From: Nitrosomonadales bacterium
Lineage (GTDB): Bacteria > Pseudomonadota > Gammaproteobacteria > Burkholderiales > Gallionellaceae
DNA length: 64,000 bases
Direction: 5' to 3'
Assembly (NCBI GenBank): GCA_023259055.1
Contig: JAHFQZ010000001.1
Span: forward strand, 372,001-436,000
Under the pieces are notes generated by a model. It had not been told where the DNA came from. It saw nothing but the letters and a program-made list of their open reading frames with translations, and did no database searches. Positions 52,346-63,825 of the stretch are shown piece by piece (the stretch's first letter is position 1; every line of letters begins with the position of its first letter). The translations under genes and the position numbers were made by a program.

Positions 52346-52963
52346 TTATCGGCGATGCCGTCCCATCATTGCCCCACCCATCATGGCGCCCATGTCCATG
52401 GTCTTGTAACCAGCAGGGATTTCGAACAGCGCAGGATCCTGATGGCCCACCTTAAGGTTGGTGAGTTCTGTCTTCATGCGAATCTTGCTGCCCTTATCCA
52501 CTGCAATAAGGTCGGATTTGACGAGGATGCCGTCCGAGGTTTTCCAGAAGAAGCCGCCCATTTTCCCCCTATCGGTGGTGACAATGACTTTATATTTCTT
52601 GGTGTCTATCCCGTTGACTTTTTCCGATCCTGCTTCGGTCGATTCGACTTTGGCGTTAGACAGATCAGCAGACTTGGAGCTGTCTTCGCCACTGCCAAGA
52701 GGGCTTTCCATGTACATATTCTGCTCCGGCATAAGCATCCACATTACCTTCTTGTCCTGGCGCAGAATCATGGTTTGTTTATTCCTGCCCATATCCATCT
52801 CGCGCCGTTCCTTGCCGGGCGCATAACTAATATGACTTTTCATCGTGGCTTGCTCCGTTTCCATGCTTGAATCAGCCGAATATTCGACCTTGGGAGCATC
52901 CATGGCAAACGTTGCACTGGTGAACCCAAACATCATGACAGCAGTTATAACTAACTTTTTCAT
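52346..52963 (-). CDS. Exported DUF4412-like protein
   Basis: About 205 residues. A signal peptide (VITAVMMFGFTSATFA) is followed by a beta-rich domain with a Met-rich pattern (MILRQDKKVMWMLMPEQNMYME) and GIDTKKYKVIVTT, as in DUF4412/LolA-like lipid-carrier relatives. The C-terminus MGAMMGGAMMGRHRR is Met/Gly rich. GGAG lies before the ATG at 52963. Role unknown; the LolA-like fold is inference. Confidence 0.7.
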   Translation of the reverse strand: MKKLVITAVMMFGFTSATFAMDAPKVEYSADSSMETEQATMKSHISYAPGKERREMDMGRNKQTMILRQDKKVMWMLMPEQNMYMESPLGSGEDSSKSADLSNAKVESTEAGSEKVNGIDTKKYKVIVTTDRGKMGGFFWKTSDGILVKSDLIAVDKGSKIRMKTELTNLKVGHQDPALFEIPAGYKTMDMGAMMGGAMMGRHRR

Positions 52964-53154
52964 ATTGCATTCTCCGTTTGAGGTTGGAATAAAACGATTC
53001 CAACACACTGGAATCGTGCCTTGGTACTGGATGAATCAAGTTCATACTACAATAGTGTGCCGTCGCGACAATGCCGGTGCAAGGAAGTGTGACGGTACGC
53101 GCGGACGTGATAAGCCGATCCTGTTTTCCATCAGATATTCCGCCTGCAAGCCAA

Positions 53155-53802
53155 TTATTGGCGACGGCCTTTTTTGGAGCAGGTTACGGCGGCGATGTTA
53201 AGGGTGTCATTGTCAAAAGCGGCGCTGACGGGCTTGATCAAACACTTATGCCTGGCCGGCATCGTCTTGATGGCAACGCTATAGTCGCTGCCATCAGGCA
53301 AGCGGGCTCCGGGGAAGATGTATTTGCCATTTTTTGCAACCGCAAGGTCGTTCGCCCCATTGAGCTGAAGCACCAGCCCCTTGCCGGAAAGTCCGGAGAC
53401 CGTGCCTCCGACTGCGAAAGTATTGGTGATGCAGGTGACAGTAATATTGTTAACGGCTGCACCGGCGACGGTGCCGCTACCCTGGTTGACCGTACATGTC
53501 TGTTTGACTGGCGAGGAAGGCGGGGACTTGACGGTGACGGTATAGGAACTGCCTTTGGCTGATGGTTTGGGGAAATGAAAGTTACCGTTGGCGCTGACTG
53601 GCAGATCGGCCGCCCCATTGAGCTGGAGTACGAGTCCGCTGCCGGAAAGCCCGGAGACCGAACCTCCGACTGTGAACGCGGTGGGCGGTGGCGGTGTGGT
53701 GACCGGCGGAGGAGCTTTTTCGCTTTCGTCGCAGGCGGCCAGCCCGGCAATCATGGTTACAGTCAATACCGCACGCACCGTCTGTGTGAACTTTGCCATC
53801 AT
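53155..53802 (-). CDS. Lipoprotein with two tandem beta-rich repeats
   Basis: About 215 residues. Lipobox LAAC, a proline-rich linker (APPPVTTPPPP), then two copies of about 75 residues beginning FTVGGSVSGLSGSGLVLQL and FAVGGTVSGLSGKGLVLQL. Both continue with NGA.DL.V..NG..FP and each has Cys near its end. The repeats resemble the carboxypeptidase-regulatory or Ig-like modules of surface proteins. GGGAG lies before the start. Function unknown. Confidence 0.75.
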   Translation of the reverse strand: MMAKFTQTVRAVLTVTMIAGLAACDESEKAPPPVTTPPPPTAFTVGGSVSGLSGSGLVLQLNGAADLPVSANGNFHFPKPSAKGSSYTVTVKSPPSSPVKQTCTVNQGSGTVAGAAVNNITVTCITNTFAVGGTVSGLSGKGLVLQLNGANDLAVAKNGKYIFPGARLPDGSDYSVAIKTMPARHKCLIKPVSAAFDNDTLNIAAVTCSKKGRRQ

Positions 53803-54020
53803 TGGCTCCCTGTTATTAATTTTCCGAGCTTCGATTGAAGTTTGCTATTCAGGCGGTCATTCATGTCCTGAGATAACACTGTACTTTAATGCCTGACGTG
53901 ATTGTACACAATTTAGACAAGTGATTTGCACTCGACAGGCTTTAGGCAGTGCTATTGCACAGCATTTCCCAAAGCGAACCGGTAAGATGTACGCATTAAG
54001 TAATCAGTGGTGCGCAAACC

Positions 54021-56066
54021 ATGCACAACCGCCTCGCACAGGAGACCAGCCCTTATTTGCAGCAGCACGCAGACAACCCGGTGGATTGGTTTCCATGGGG
54101 CGATGAAGCGTTGCGTTATGCTCGCGAGCAGGATAAGCCGATTTTGCTTTCCATCGGTTATTCCGCTTGCCACTGGTGTCATGTCATGGCGCATGAATCG
54201 TTCGAGGATGCAGAAGTCGCGGCGGTGATGAACCGGCTGTTCATCAACATCAAGGTAGATCGCGAAGAACGCCCAGACCTCGACCACATCTATCAGGCCG
54301 CCCATGCCATGCTGACGCAACGCAGCGGCGGCTGGCCGCTCAACATGTTTTTGACACCGGACCAGACGCCGTTTTTCGGCGGCACTTATTTCCCCAAACA
54401 GGCACGCTACAACTTACCCGGCTTTGTGCAATTACTGGAGTATGTGGCCGAACTTTACCGCACGCGCCGGGGTGATATTGCAAAGCAGGATGCATCGCTG
54501 TTGCACGCCTTTGACTCCACGCTGCCGAGTGCGGAAGATCAGGTCAGCATCAGCGATACGCCTCTGAATGATGCATGCGATGAATTGCGGCGGGCTTTCG
54601 ATCCCGCCCATGGCGGCTTTGGAGATGCTCCGAAGTTTCCGCAACCGACCGGATTGGAATTTTTGTTAAGGCACGCCGCACGCGGCGACGACCAAGATGC
54701 GCGCAACATGGCGCTGCACACGTTGCGCAAGATGGCGGATGGCGGCATCCACGATCAGTTGGGCGGCGGCTTCTGCCGCTACAGCGTGGACGAACGCTGG
54801 GCTATTCCCCACTTCGAAAAAATGCTGTACGACAACGGCTCGCTGCTGGCGCTATATGCCGATGCCCATGTACTGAGCGGCGAGGCATCGTTCAGGCGCG
54901 TGGCACAAGGCATCGCAGGCTGGGCGATGCGCGAGATGCAGTCGCCAAAGGGTAGTTTTTATTCGAGCCTGGATGCGGATTCCGAACACGAGGAAGGCAA
55001 GTTTTATGTGTGGACGCCGAAGCAGGCAGCCAGTCTGTTGAGTACGGAAGAGTATGCCGTCGCAGCCGCACACTACGGCCTGGATCAGCCACCCAACTTC
55101 GAGAACCGACATTGGAATCTACTGGTTGCGCAGCCGCTGGACGCCATCGCGCAAGCGCGCCACCTACCGCTGGAACAAGCCGAACAACTGCTCGCCAGCG
55201 CGCAGAAAAAACTGTTCGCCGCGCGTGCACGCCGGGTGCGTCCAGGGCGCGACGAAAAAATTCTGGTCAGTTGGAATGCGCTGATGATCAAAGGCATGGC
55301 ACACGCTGGCAGGATGCTGGACGAACCGGCGTGGGTAGCCTCAGCGCAGCGCGCGGCGGATTTTGTCCGTGCCGCGATGTGGCGGAACGGTCGCCTGCTG
55401 GCGACCTGCAAGGACGACAAGGCGCACCTGAATGCTTATCTTGATGACTATGCCTTCATGCTCGACGCCCTGCTGGAATTGCTGCAAGCGGAATTTCGCC
55501 AGGCTGATCTGGAGTTTGCCAGCGCACTCGCCGGGGTACTGCTGGAACAGTTTGAAGACACGCAGGAGGGAGGGTTTTTCTTCACCAGCCACGACCACGA
55601 AAAGCTCATCCATCGCCCCAAGCCCGGCCACGACAACGCCACACCGTCCGGCAACGGCATCGCGGCATTCGCCTTGCAGCGCCTCGGCCATCTGCTGGGA
55701 GAAGCGCACTATCTTGAAGCCGCAGAGCGAACGCTGAAGCTTTATTACCCGGCGCTTGCGCAGCAACCGATGGGCTTCATGAGCCTAATGGTAGTGTTGC
55801 AGGAATATCTCGCGCCGCCGCAAATCGTCATCCTGCGCAGTGCGCCGGGGGCAAGCGCAGCATGGCGTCGGCAACTGTTACAGCACTATTGGCCGGGCAC
55901 CCTGATCATGGCGCTGGAAGGCGAGTTCACCGGCTTGCCTGGGACGCTGGCGAAGCCTTTGTCGCAGGGTGTCAGCGCTTGGGTTTGCCAAGGTGTAACA
56001 TGCTTGCCGGTCATAGAGGATTGCCTTGAATTGATAGCTGTTTGCCAATCCGGCGAGACAATTTGA
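54021..56066 (+). CDS. YyaL/SPATA20-type thioredoxin-domain protein
   Basis: About 681 residues. The N-terminal domain (DUF255) starts [20 protein letters not shown] and carries the thioredoxin-like CHWC (Cys50 to Cys53) in SACHWCHVM, then [14 protein letters not shown] and [12 protein letters not shown]. The remaining 500 residues form an alpha/alpha-barrel like a six-hairpin glycosidase ([32 protein letters not shown]). Family function is not settled. No ribosome site lies before the ATG, but the start matches the family. Confidence 0.9.
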   Translation: MHNRLAQETSPYLQQHADNPVDWFPWGDEALRYAREQDKPILLSIGYSACHWCHVMAHESFEDAEVAAVMNRLFINIKVDREERPDLDHIYQAAHAMLTQRSGGWPLNMFLTPDQTPFFGGTYFPKQARYNLPGFVQLLEYVAELYRTRRGDIAKQDASLLHAFDSTLPSAEDQVSISDTPLNDACDELRRAFDPAHGGFGDAPKFPQPTGLEFLLRHAARGDDQDARNMALHTLRKMADGGIHDQLGGGFCRYSVDERWAIPHFEKMLYDNGSLLALYADAHVLSGEASFRRVAQGIAGWAMREMQSPKGSFYSSLDADSEHEEGKFYVWTPKQAASLLSTEEYAVAAAHYGLDQPPNFENRHWNLLVAQPLDAIAQARHLPLEQAEQLLASAQKKLFAARARRVRPGRDEKILVSWNALMIKGMAHAGRMLDEPAWVASAQRAADFVRAAMWRNGRLLATCKDDKAHLNAYLDDYAFMLDALLELLQAEFRQADLEFASALAGVLLEQFEDTQEGGFFFTSHDHEKLIHRPKPGHDNATPSGNGIAAFALQRLGHLLGEAHYLEAAERTLKLYYPALAQQPMGFMSLMVVLQEYLAPPQIVILRSAPGASAAWRRQLLQHYWPGTLIMALEGEFTGLPGTLAKPLSQGVSAWVCQGVTCLPVIEDCLELIAVCQSGETI

Positions 56067-56168
56067 TACATGGATTTTTGGTGTGCGCAGCACCACTCGA
56101 ATACGAAACGCCGATTGTAATGGACAAAGCGACTGTTCAGCGCGCCGGTGCTTTTGTTTGCGGGCATG

Positions 56169-56193
56169 AAAAAGCCGGAACTAGTCCGGCTTT
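56169..56193 (-). terminator. Intrinsic terminator of the outer-membrane barrel gene
   Basis: Stem AAAGCCGGA / TCCGGCTTT with a 5-base loop; on the minus strand the stem runs into CTTTTTCATG. It starts 18 bp beyond the stop codon of the leftward gene. Confidence 0.85.
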
Positions 56194-56210
56194 CCGGGCG
56201 TTAAGCAGGA

Positions 56211-56735
56211 TTAGAACTTGAACACCCCGCCAACGCTCATTACACTGGTGTTAATGTCAATGCTGGGGTTTGCGCCAACTTTGTATTTATCGTAGCCAAC
56301 GCGAATGCCAATGGCTGAAGTGACATTGTATTGACCGCCAATACCGAATGTTGTGCCGGACTTGGTTTTAGACGCTTGGCCCGTTGCCTCCACTTTCGAC
56401 TGCGCCAAACCTACTTTGGCGAACAACGAGAATTGATCGTTAATCGGGAAAGAACCAACACCGCTTAAACTCAGGACACTACTTTTAACTGTATTGCCCC
56501 CACCAACATCCACGCTGCCCAAGCTGGTGTATGCGGCTTCTGCGGCAAAATTTTTGTTGATGGCATACCCGCCCAGAATACCGACCACTGTCGAGGTATC
56601 TTTTGCAGCGCCTGATATTCCGGCACCCGCGAAGTCATATTTATTTTGGCCCAGATTGACACCCGCATACATACCTTCGGCAAATACAGGTGCAGCAATA
56701 GCGGACAACAACACAGCAATCGCAATTTTTTTCAT
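56211..56735 (-). CDS. OmpA/Opa-like outer-membrane beta-barrel protein
   Basis: About 174 residues. A signal peptide (IAIAVLLSAIAAPVFAEG) is followed by an eight-strand barrel pattern: YAGVNLGQNKYDF, VVGILGGYAINKNFAAEAAYT, FSLFAKVGLAQSK, FGIGGQYNVTSAIGIRVGYDKY, ending in GGVFKF with the terminal Phe. This is the 'outer membrane protein beta-barrel' type, often with structural or adhesion roles. AAGGAA lies before the ATG at 56735. Followed by a clear terminator. Confidence 0.87.
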   Translation of the reverse strand: MKKIAIAVLLSAIAAPVFAEGMYAGVNLGQNKYDFAGAGISGAAKDTSTVVGILGGYAINKNFAAEAAYTSLGSVDVGGGNTVKSSVLSLSGVGSFPINDQFSLFAKVGLAQSKVEATGQASKTKSGTTFGIGGQYNVTSAIGIRVGYDKYKVGANPSIDINTSVMSVGGVFKF

Positions 56736-56991
56736 GATTTTTTCCTTAAAAATTAAAGAAATAATTTGGATGCCTTGAAAATATTTAAACAAAAAGTAAC
56801 TTGTATGTAGAAGTATCAACAGGCACCATAATTATATTATTGAGCACGAAAAAATTTGGCAACGAGACTTTGCAGATGTGTTGTAAAAAAACCACACGCA
56901 CTGCCTGCAATTGCGTAGAAAAACAAAGTGGGCGAACAAAGCTTAAAGTCAAAATGGCATCGTCACGTGCCAAGATGCAAGAAGTGTAGTT

Positions 56992-58575
56992 CTAGTGCCG
57001 TTTTTGCAGCCATTCGATCAGCGCGTCCTGTGCGGCTTGTCCATGTTTGGCATTGGGATGGTTGATGATGAACACCACGATCCAGTGTTCGCCGCTGTGC
57101 GTTTGCACATAACCCGCCAGTGATTTAACGCCTTCCAGCATGCCGGTTTTGAGGTGGGCATATCCTGCGATCTCGTTATCCTTGAAACGTTTTTTCATCG
57201 TGCCGTCCATACCCAGAATCGGCAGCGAAGCCACCAGTTCAGCGGAGAACGGGCTGTGTGTGACACGCTGTAGAAGTTCAGCCATGCTCTGCGGGCTGAT
57301 ACGTTCCTCGCGCGACAGCCCCGAGCCGTTTTCCAGAACCAGTTCGGGGAATTTCAGTCGTTGTGTATTTAACCATTGATGCATGGCAGCAGTGCTGCGT
57401 GCGATACTGGCAGAAGGGTCGCAGCGTAGCGGCTGGTCATTCACTGTAGAAGCAAATCCTGTATCAAGCTTTGCCAATTCGACGTCAGGTGTTGCGGGGG
57501 TCAGGTTGCCTGTATTCGTTATGCCTGATTGCTGCGCATTCACTTCTGTTTTAGCAGGGCGGCTCTGCAATACCGGCTCCCGCAAGGAATTTGTTATATC
57601 ACTTGCAGTGGGTATCGTCCCCAGCGTCAGGAACAGTTGCCGCGCCATGATATTGTTGCTGAACTTGTTGATGTCGCGTATCACTTCCGACAACGGGGGA
57701 GAAAAATGTGTGGAAAACGCGGCCTGATTGGCCGGCACGCTTCCTGCACGCAATTTACCTTGCAGCGTACCGCCGAGTTCCTGCCACAGCGACCTGAACA
57801 CCGCGAAGAAATAATCGCTGTGCGGCAACAGGGAAAAATAGTCGTCCACCTCGCCGCAATCCACAGGAATAGTGCCCTCCAGCACGATGTTGCGTTCTTG
57901 CAGGCGGGCGCTGTAGGTATCGCCTCCTTTGCATGGCTGCTTCGCGGCAGTTTTAATGTGGTTATTGATCTCATAGCCAGACAGATCCGGTTCCAGCAGG
58001 ACGTTGGTATGAGGGGCGTTCGGAATCAAGCGCAAATGCAGCGCGTTGAAGTTAAGCAATAACGCATTGGGGCCAACGTTATATGCGCGTGTCGGGTCAT
58101 TGTCGAATTCCGCCGGGTCGTGTGTGCCAGCCTCAAAAAAACTGCAATCCAGCACAATGTCGCCGCGTATCTCGCGCAATCCGCGCTGACGCAGCTCGCG
58201 TAACCATAGCCAGAATTGTTCGATGTTCAGCTTGGGGTCGCCGTAACCCTTGAACACCAGGTTGCCTTGCAGCACGCCGTTCTCCAGCGTACCGTCCAGA
58301 TAGACTTCGGTTTTCCAGCGATATGCGGGGCCGAGCGTTTCCAGTGCAGCAAAGGTGGTGAGCAACTTCATCGTGGAAGCGGGGTTCATCGCCTGCATGG
58401 CGTTTTGGCTGAGCAGCGGAGTACGGGCATCAGCCTGTTGCACCACAATGCCAACGCTGGACAGCGGAATATTGGCGTGCTTGAGTGCATCACGCACTGA
58501 CTCGGGCAGTGTCGACGATGCGGCTTGAGTGGTCTGGCATAAACAAAGAAGCAGCGCGGCAATCAGATTTCGCAT
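56992..58575 (-). CDS. dacB: D-alanyl-D-alanine carboxypeptidase/endopeptidase (PBP4)
   Basis: About 527 residues. Signal peptide, then class C penicillin-binding (S13) motifs: STMK (Ser67 to Lys70) with the acylated serine, SNN in NKFSNNIMAR, and KTG in HLKTGMLEG. The long insertion between the first two motifs is typical of DacB. It trims and opens peptidoglycan cross-links in the periplasm. Its start is 5 bp beyond the stop of bioA, so it is transcribed after bioA. A TTG start nine bases upstream is possible. Confidence 0.92.
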   Translation of the reverse strand: MRNLIAALLLCLCQTTQAASSTLPESVRDALKHANIPLSSVGIVVQQADARTPLLSQNAMQAMNPASTMKLLTTFAALETLGPAYRWKTEVYLDGTLENGVLQGNLVFKGYGDPKLNIEQFWLWLRELRQRGLREIRGDIVLDCSFFEAGTHDPAEFDNDPTRAYNVGPNALLLNFNALHLRLIPNAPHTNVLLEPDLSGYEINNHIKTAAKQPCKGGDTYSARLQERNIVLEGTIPVDCGEVDDYFSLLPHSDYFFAVFRSLWQELGGTLQGKLRAGSVPANQAAFSTHFSPPLSEVIRDINKFSNNIMARQLFLTLGTIPTASDITNSLREPVLQSRPAKTEVNAQQSGITNTGNLTPATPDVELAKLDTGFASTVNDQPLRCDPSASIARSTAAMHQWLNTQRLKFPELVLENGSGLSREERISPQSMAELLQRVTHSPFSAELVASLPILGMDGTMKKRFKDNEIAGYAHLKTGMLEGVKSLAGYVQTHSGEHWIVVFIINHPNAKHGQAAQDALIEWLQKRH

Positions 58576-58580
58576 GATGT

Positions 58581-59984
58581 TCAACTCAGTTGACCGACAA
58601 TATGCAAGGTGCGATTCACTAGAAAATCCATTTCTTCGTTGTTAATTGTGTACGGTGGCATGAAATATACCGTTTTACCGATAGGGCGCAATAGTATTTC
58701 ATTTTCCAGCGCCAGCGCGAAGCAGCGCTGTGCAAAGTCGCGATGCGGACTGCCCACCTCGAATGCCCAAACCATACCGGTATTACGCCAGTTGTGTACT
58801 GCACCATGCTCGCGTAATGGCCGGGCAATCTCATTCAAATATGCCGCCTTCTCGCGATTCGTAGCAAGCGCATTATCCTGAGCAAAAATATCCAATGTAG
58901 CCAGTGCTGCGCGACAGGCCAGCGGATTGCCGGTATAGGAATGCGAATGAAGAAAACCACGCACGGTTTCATCGGCATAAAACGCCTGATAGATTTCGTC
59001 GCGTGTCATAACCACGGACAGCGGCAAGTAGCCGCCGGTAATGCCTTTCGAAAGGCATAAAAAGTCCGGTGTGATGCCATTCATTGTTTCCCCTACTGCC
59101 CCCCTCCCCCCTCCCGCAAGCGGGAGAGGAGTACAGGAAGGCGCAGGCGCCTGTTCACAGGCAAACATCGTGCCGGTGCGCCCCATGCCGACCGCAATTT
59201 CATCCGCGATTAAATGCACGCCATATTCATCGCAAAGTTGGCGTGCACGCCGCAAATAGATCGGGTGATACATCGCCATGCCGGCTGCCCCCTGCACCAG
59301 CGGTTCGATGATGAAGGCTGCCAACTCGCTGTGAAACTGCTGCAGGTGTTGCTCGAGGGCGGTAGCGCAACGCAATGCGTATGCCTTTGGGCTTTCTCCG
59401 GCACCGGCTTTGCGCCAATCCGGGCTGGGCACCGTGGCCTGCTGCCGGATCAACGCGCCATAGGCATCCCGAAATAGTGCGACATCCGTCACCGACAGCG
59501 CTCCCAGTGTCTCTCCGTGGTAGCTGTTTTCCAGGCTGATGAATTGCGTCTTGCCCGGCATGCCGCTGTTGCGCCAATAATGCGCGCTCATTTTCAGTGC
59601 GATTTCCGTCGCCGATGCGCCATCCGATGCATAGAAACAGTGCCCCAATCCTTCGGGTGCAAGCTCGCGTAACCGTTCCGAAAGCTGCACTACCGGCTCG
59701 TGGGTGAAACCTGCCAGCATCACGTGCTCCAGTTTCCCAAGCTGGTCGGAAATCGCTGCATTGATACGCGGATTGCAATGTCCGAACAAATTCACCCACC
59801 AGGAACTTACTGCGTCCAGATAACGTTTGTTGTCGTTGTCATATAGCCAAACGCCACTTCCGCGCGCTATTGGCAGCAACGGGAAATTCTCATGGTGCTT
59901 CATCTGCGTACAGGGATGCCATACTGCAGCATGACTGCGGTCAAGAAGATTTCGGCTATCAGTTTGCCTGGATTTATTGGACAT
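58581..59984 (-). CDS. bioA: Adenosylmethionine-8-amino-7-oxononanoate aminotransferase
   Basis: About 467 residues; E. coli BioA has 429. PLP-dependent class III aminotransferase of biotin synthesis, converting KAPA to DAPA. Motifs: WHPCTQMK, SSWWVNLFGH, YASDGASATEIALK, DEIAVGMGRTG and the PLP-lysine LCLSKGITGG. Between GTMFACEQA and GITPDFLCLSKG, normally adjacent, lie 23 extra residues encoded by a palindromic insertion (see 59079-59147); the remaining excess is at the N-terminus. The frame is kept, so the enzyme may still work. First gene of the bioA-dacB unit. Confidence 0.93.
   Translation of the reverse strand: MSNKSRQTDSRNLLDRSHAAVWHPCTQMKHHENFPLLPIARGSGVWLYDNDNKRYLDAVSSWWVNLFGHCNPRINAAISDQLGKLEHVMLAGFTHEPVVQLSERLRELAPEGLGHCFYASDGASATEIALKMSAHYWRNSGMPGKTQFISLENSYHGETLGALSVTDVALFRDAYGALIRQQATVPSPDWRKAGAGESPKAYALRCATALEQHLQQFHSELAAFIIEPLVQGAAGMAMYHPIYLRRARQLCDEYGVHLIADEIAVGMGRTGTMFACEQAPAPSCTPLPLAGGGRGAVGETMNGITPDFLCLSKGITGGYLPLSVVMTRDEIYQAFYADETVRGFLHSHSYTGNPLACRAALATLDIFAQDNALATNREKAAYLNEIARPLREHGAVHNWRNTGMVWAFEVGSPHRDFAQRCFALALENEILLRPIGKTVYFMPPYTINNEEMDFLVNRTLHIVGQLS
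59079..59147 (-). repeat. 69-bp palindromic element inserted in frame inside bioA
   Basis: Exactly 23 codons are added between codons for CEQA and GITPDF. The DNA centre is CTCCCGCAAGCGGGAG, a palindrome within a C-rich/G-rich stretch, and CTCCCGC...GCGGGAG sequences are common as intergenic REP-like repeats in Proteobacteria. A short direct repeat AGGCGC lies at its right edge. The boundaries are set by comparing BioA with the normal family sequence, which I recall rather than aligned. Confidence 0.75.
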
Positions 59985-60157
59985 ATAGAAAAGCTTAACG
60001 GATTTTAAGAACATTTACGCAGATACGGCAGGATACAGGGATAAACATGTTTTTTTAGGCTATTTTAGTCCGGATTCGTTCAACTCTGCTTTGAGGATTG
60101 CCCCATCTGTGGCATTCTTCGCATCTCGACTTTTTTGCAGCAAGAAAGAATTGTGTA

Positions 60158-61408
60158 ATGAAACGTGTTGATGATTTCCGTCTGCGCTTTGGCAAGCGTG
60201 AATTAGTGCCTATTGTTATAGGTGGAATGGGTGTGGATATCTCCACCTCGGAACTAGCGTTGGAAGCGGCACGCTTGGGCGGAATCGGGCATATTTCCGA
60301 CGCGATGCTGCCGACCGTAACGGATCGCCGCTACAAAACCAAATTTGTCAGCACCAAGCAAAAGCAATACAAGCTTAACGTCCACAAAGCCGACAAGTCG
60401 ATCGTGCAATTCGACTTGACGCAGGTTGCCGAAGCGACGCGCCTGCACGTCAGCAAGACCATGGAAGCCAAGCGCGGCGACGGCATGATTTTCGTCAATT
60501 GCATGGAAAAGCTTACGATGAATGCCCCGCGCGAAACTTTGCGCACCCGCCTTATAACTGCGCTTGATGCGGGCATCGACGGTATCACGCTGGCGGCCGG
60601 GTTGCATCTGGGCTCATTTGCGCTGATGGAAGATCACCCGCGTTTTCGCGATGCCAAGCTTGGCATCATTGTCTCTTCGCTGCGAGCCTTGCAGCTATTC
60701 CTGCGCAAAATTGCCCGGATGAATCGCTTGCCCGATTTCATCGTCGTGGAAGGCCCGCTGGCGGGCGGGCATCTAGGCTTCGGGATGGACTGGGCGCAAT
60801 ATGATTTACGTACCATCGTCACCGAAATTCAGCAATATCTGCAAGTCGAAAAACTGGATATTCCGGTAATTCCGGCAGGCGGAATTTTTACCGGGAGCGA
60901 TGCGGTGAGTTATCTGGAAACCGGATCCGCCGCCGTTCAAGTGGCAACGCGTTTTACCGTTGCCGATGAGTGCGGCATTCCCGAAAATGTACAGCAGGAA
61001 TACTTCAAGGCCAGCGAAGAGGATATCGAAGTAAATATGCTGTCGCCGACCGGCTATCCGATGCGCATGCTGAAAAACTGCCCGGCAATTGGTTCTGGCA
61101 TACGACCGAATTGCGAGGCATATGGTTACATACTGGATGCGAACGGCAATTGTGCGTACATTGATGCATACAACCGCGAGCTAGCGTTACATCCCGACGC
61201 CAGAAAAATTTCCGTCAAAGACAAGATTTGTTTGTGTACCCACATGCGAAACTATGATTGCTGGACTTGCGGTCATTACACCTATCGCCTGAAGGACACA
61301 ACTCGCCGAAATGCTGACGGAACCTATCAGGTTCTAACCGCCGAGCACATCTTTCACGATTACCAGTTCAGCATCGATAACAAGATCGCCCTGCCACCAC
61401 AAATATAA
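60158..61408 (+). CDS. Nitronate monooxygenase-like NAD(P)H/FMN-dependent oxidoreductase
   Basis: About 416 residues. TIM-barrel flavoprotein: PIVIGGMGVDISTSELALEA (phosphate/FMN site), VEGPLAGGHLGFG (family active-site His), IPVIPAGGIFTGSDAVSYL and AAVQVATRF. These match the 2-nitropropane dioxygenase/nitronate monooxygenase family. Beyond the barrel there is a C-terminal extension of about 110 residues with KICLCTHMRNYDCWTCGHYTYRL, a four-cysteine cluster that might bind metal. The start at 60158 was chosen by its position before the barrel; the upstream frame to 60098 is unlikely. Confidence 0.85.
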   Translation: MKRVDDFRLRFGKRELVPIVIGGMGVDISTSELALEAARLGGIGHISDAMLPTVTDRRYKTKFVSTKQKQYKLNVHKADKSIVQFDLTQVAEATRLHVSKTMEAKRGDGMIFVNCMEKLTMNAPRETLRTRLITALDAGIDGITLAAGLHLGSFALMEDHPRFRDAKLGIIVSSLRALQLFLRKIARMNRLPDFIVVEGPLAGGHLGFGMDWAQYDLRTIVTEIQQYLQVEKLDIPVIPAGGIFTGSDAVSYLETGSAAVQVATRFTVADECGIPENVQQEYFKASEEDIEVNMLSPTGYPMRMLKNCPAIGSGIRPNCEAYGYILDANGNCAYIDAYNRELALHPDARKISVKDKICLCTHMRNYDCWTCGHYTYRLKDTTRRNADGTYQVLTAEHIFHDYQFSIDNKIALPPQI

Positions 61409-61419
61409 TCCGTCACGCT

Positions 61420-61447
61420 CTTGAAATACGAAAGAGCCGCCCCAAGT
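61420..61447 (+). promoter_or_regulatory. Sigma-32-type heat-shock promoter of groESL
   Basis: CTTGAAA, a 13-base spacer, then CCCCAAGT. The consensus of RpoH promoters is CTTGAAA-N(11-16)-CCCCATNT. It is directly followed by the CIRCE operator. Confidence 0.8.
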
Positions 61448-61448
61448 A

Positions 61449-61475
61449 CTGGCACTCGCAAGCGGAGAGTGCTAA
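61449..61475. promoter_or_regulatory. CIRCE operator for HrcA
   Basis: CTGGCACTC - nine bases - GAGTGCTAA; the consensus is TTAGCACTC-N9-GAGTGCTAA, so two mismatches in the left arm only. It lies 46 bp before the groES ATG, just after the sigma-32 promoter, where HrcA would block transcription. Confidence 0.92.
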
Positions 61476-61521
61476 TATTCGCCCCCCGCTTTTTTAAACC
61501 CTTGTTTTAGGAGACCTTAAC

Positions 61522-63500
<1,979 letters not shown>

Positions 63501-63541
63501 CTGTTGTTCGATTGCTTAATTAATTTCTTTGCAATCCAGCA

Positions 63542-63561
63542 AACCCCGCTTCGGCGGGGTT
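63542..63561 (+). terminator. Intrinsic terminator of groESL
   Basis: AACCCCGC - TTCG - GCGGGGTT: an 8-bp GC-rich stem with a UUCG tetraloop, followed by TGTCATTTGG. It lies 42 bp after the groEL stop. Confidence 0.93.
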
Positions 63562-63643
63562 TGTCATTTGGTAGGTTATCGGTATAATGCGCGGCTTCGC
63601 GAGTTGGCCGATTTGCTTGGCTAACGAGGGATGCAGCAAGAAT

Positions 63644-63719
63644 GGCCTGGTAGCTCAGTCGGTAGAGCAGAGGATTGAAAATCCTTGTGTCGGTGGTTCG
63701 ATTCCGCCCCGGGCCACCA
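63644..63719 (+). tRNA. tRNA-Phe (anticodon GAA)
   Basis: 76 bases with a full cloverleaf. The acceptor stem GGCCTGG pairs with CCGGGCC, including one U-G pair. D arm GCTC...GAGC; the anticodon GAA is at 63677-63679 (position 34-36), flanked by T and A-rich loop bases; GGTTCGATTCC forms the T arm. ACCA is encoded at the 3' end. Confidence 0.98.
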
Positions 63720-63825
63720 ACAAAAAAACGGCTTCCAGTAATATTGACTGCGAGCCTTTTTTATTGCGGGACAATACCGGCAAACAAGCTTTTTCAAAGC
63801 AAAAGCATCCGGCCTTAATCAGGAA

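Noticed and set aside
56801-56989. Possible 62-residue Cys-rich protein
   Set aside because: No ribosome site and odd composition; it lies in the AT-rich spacer that should hold the promoter of the barrel gene.
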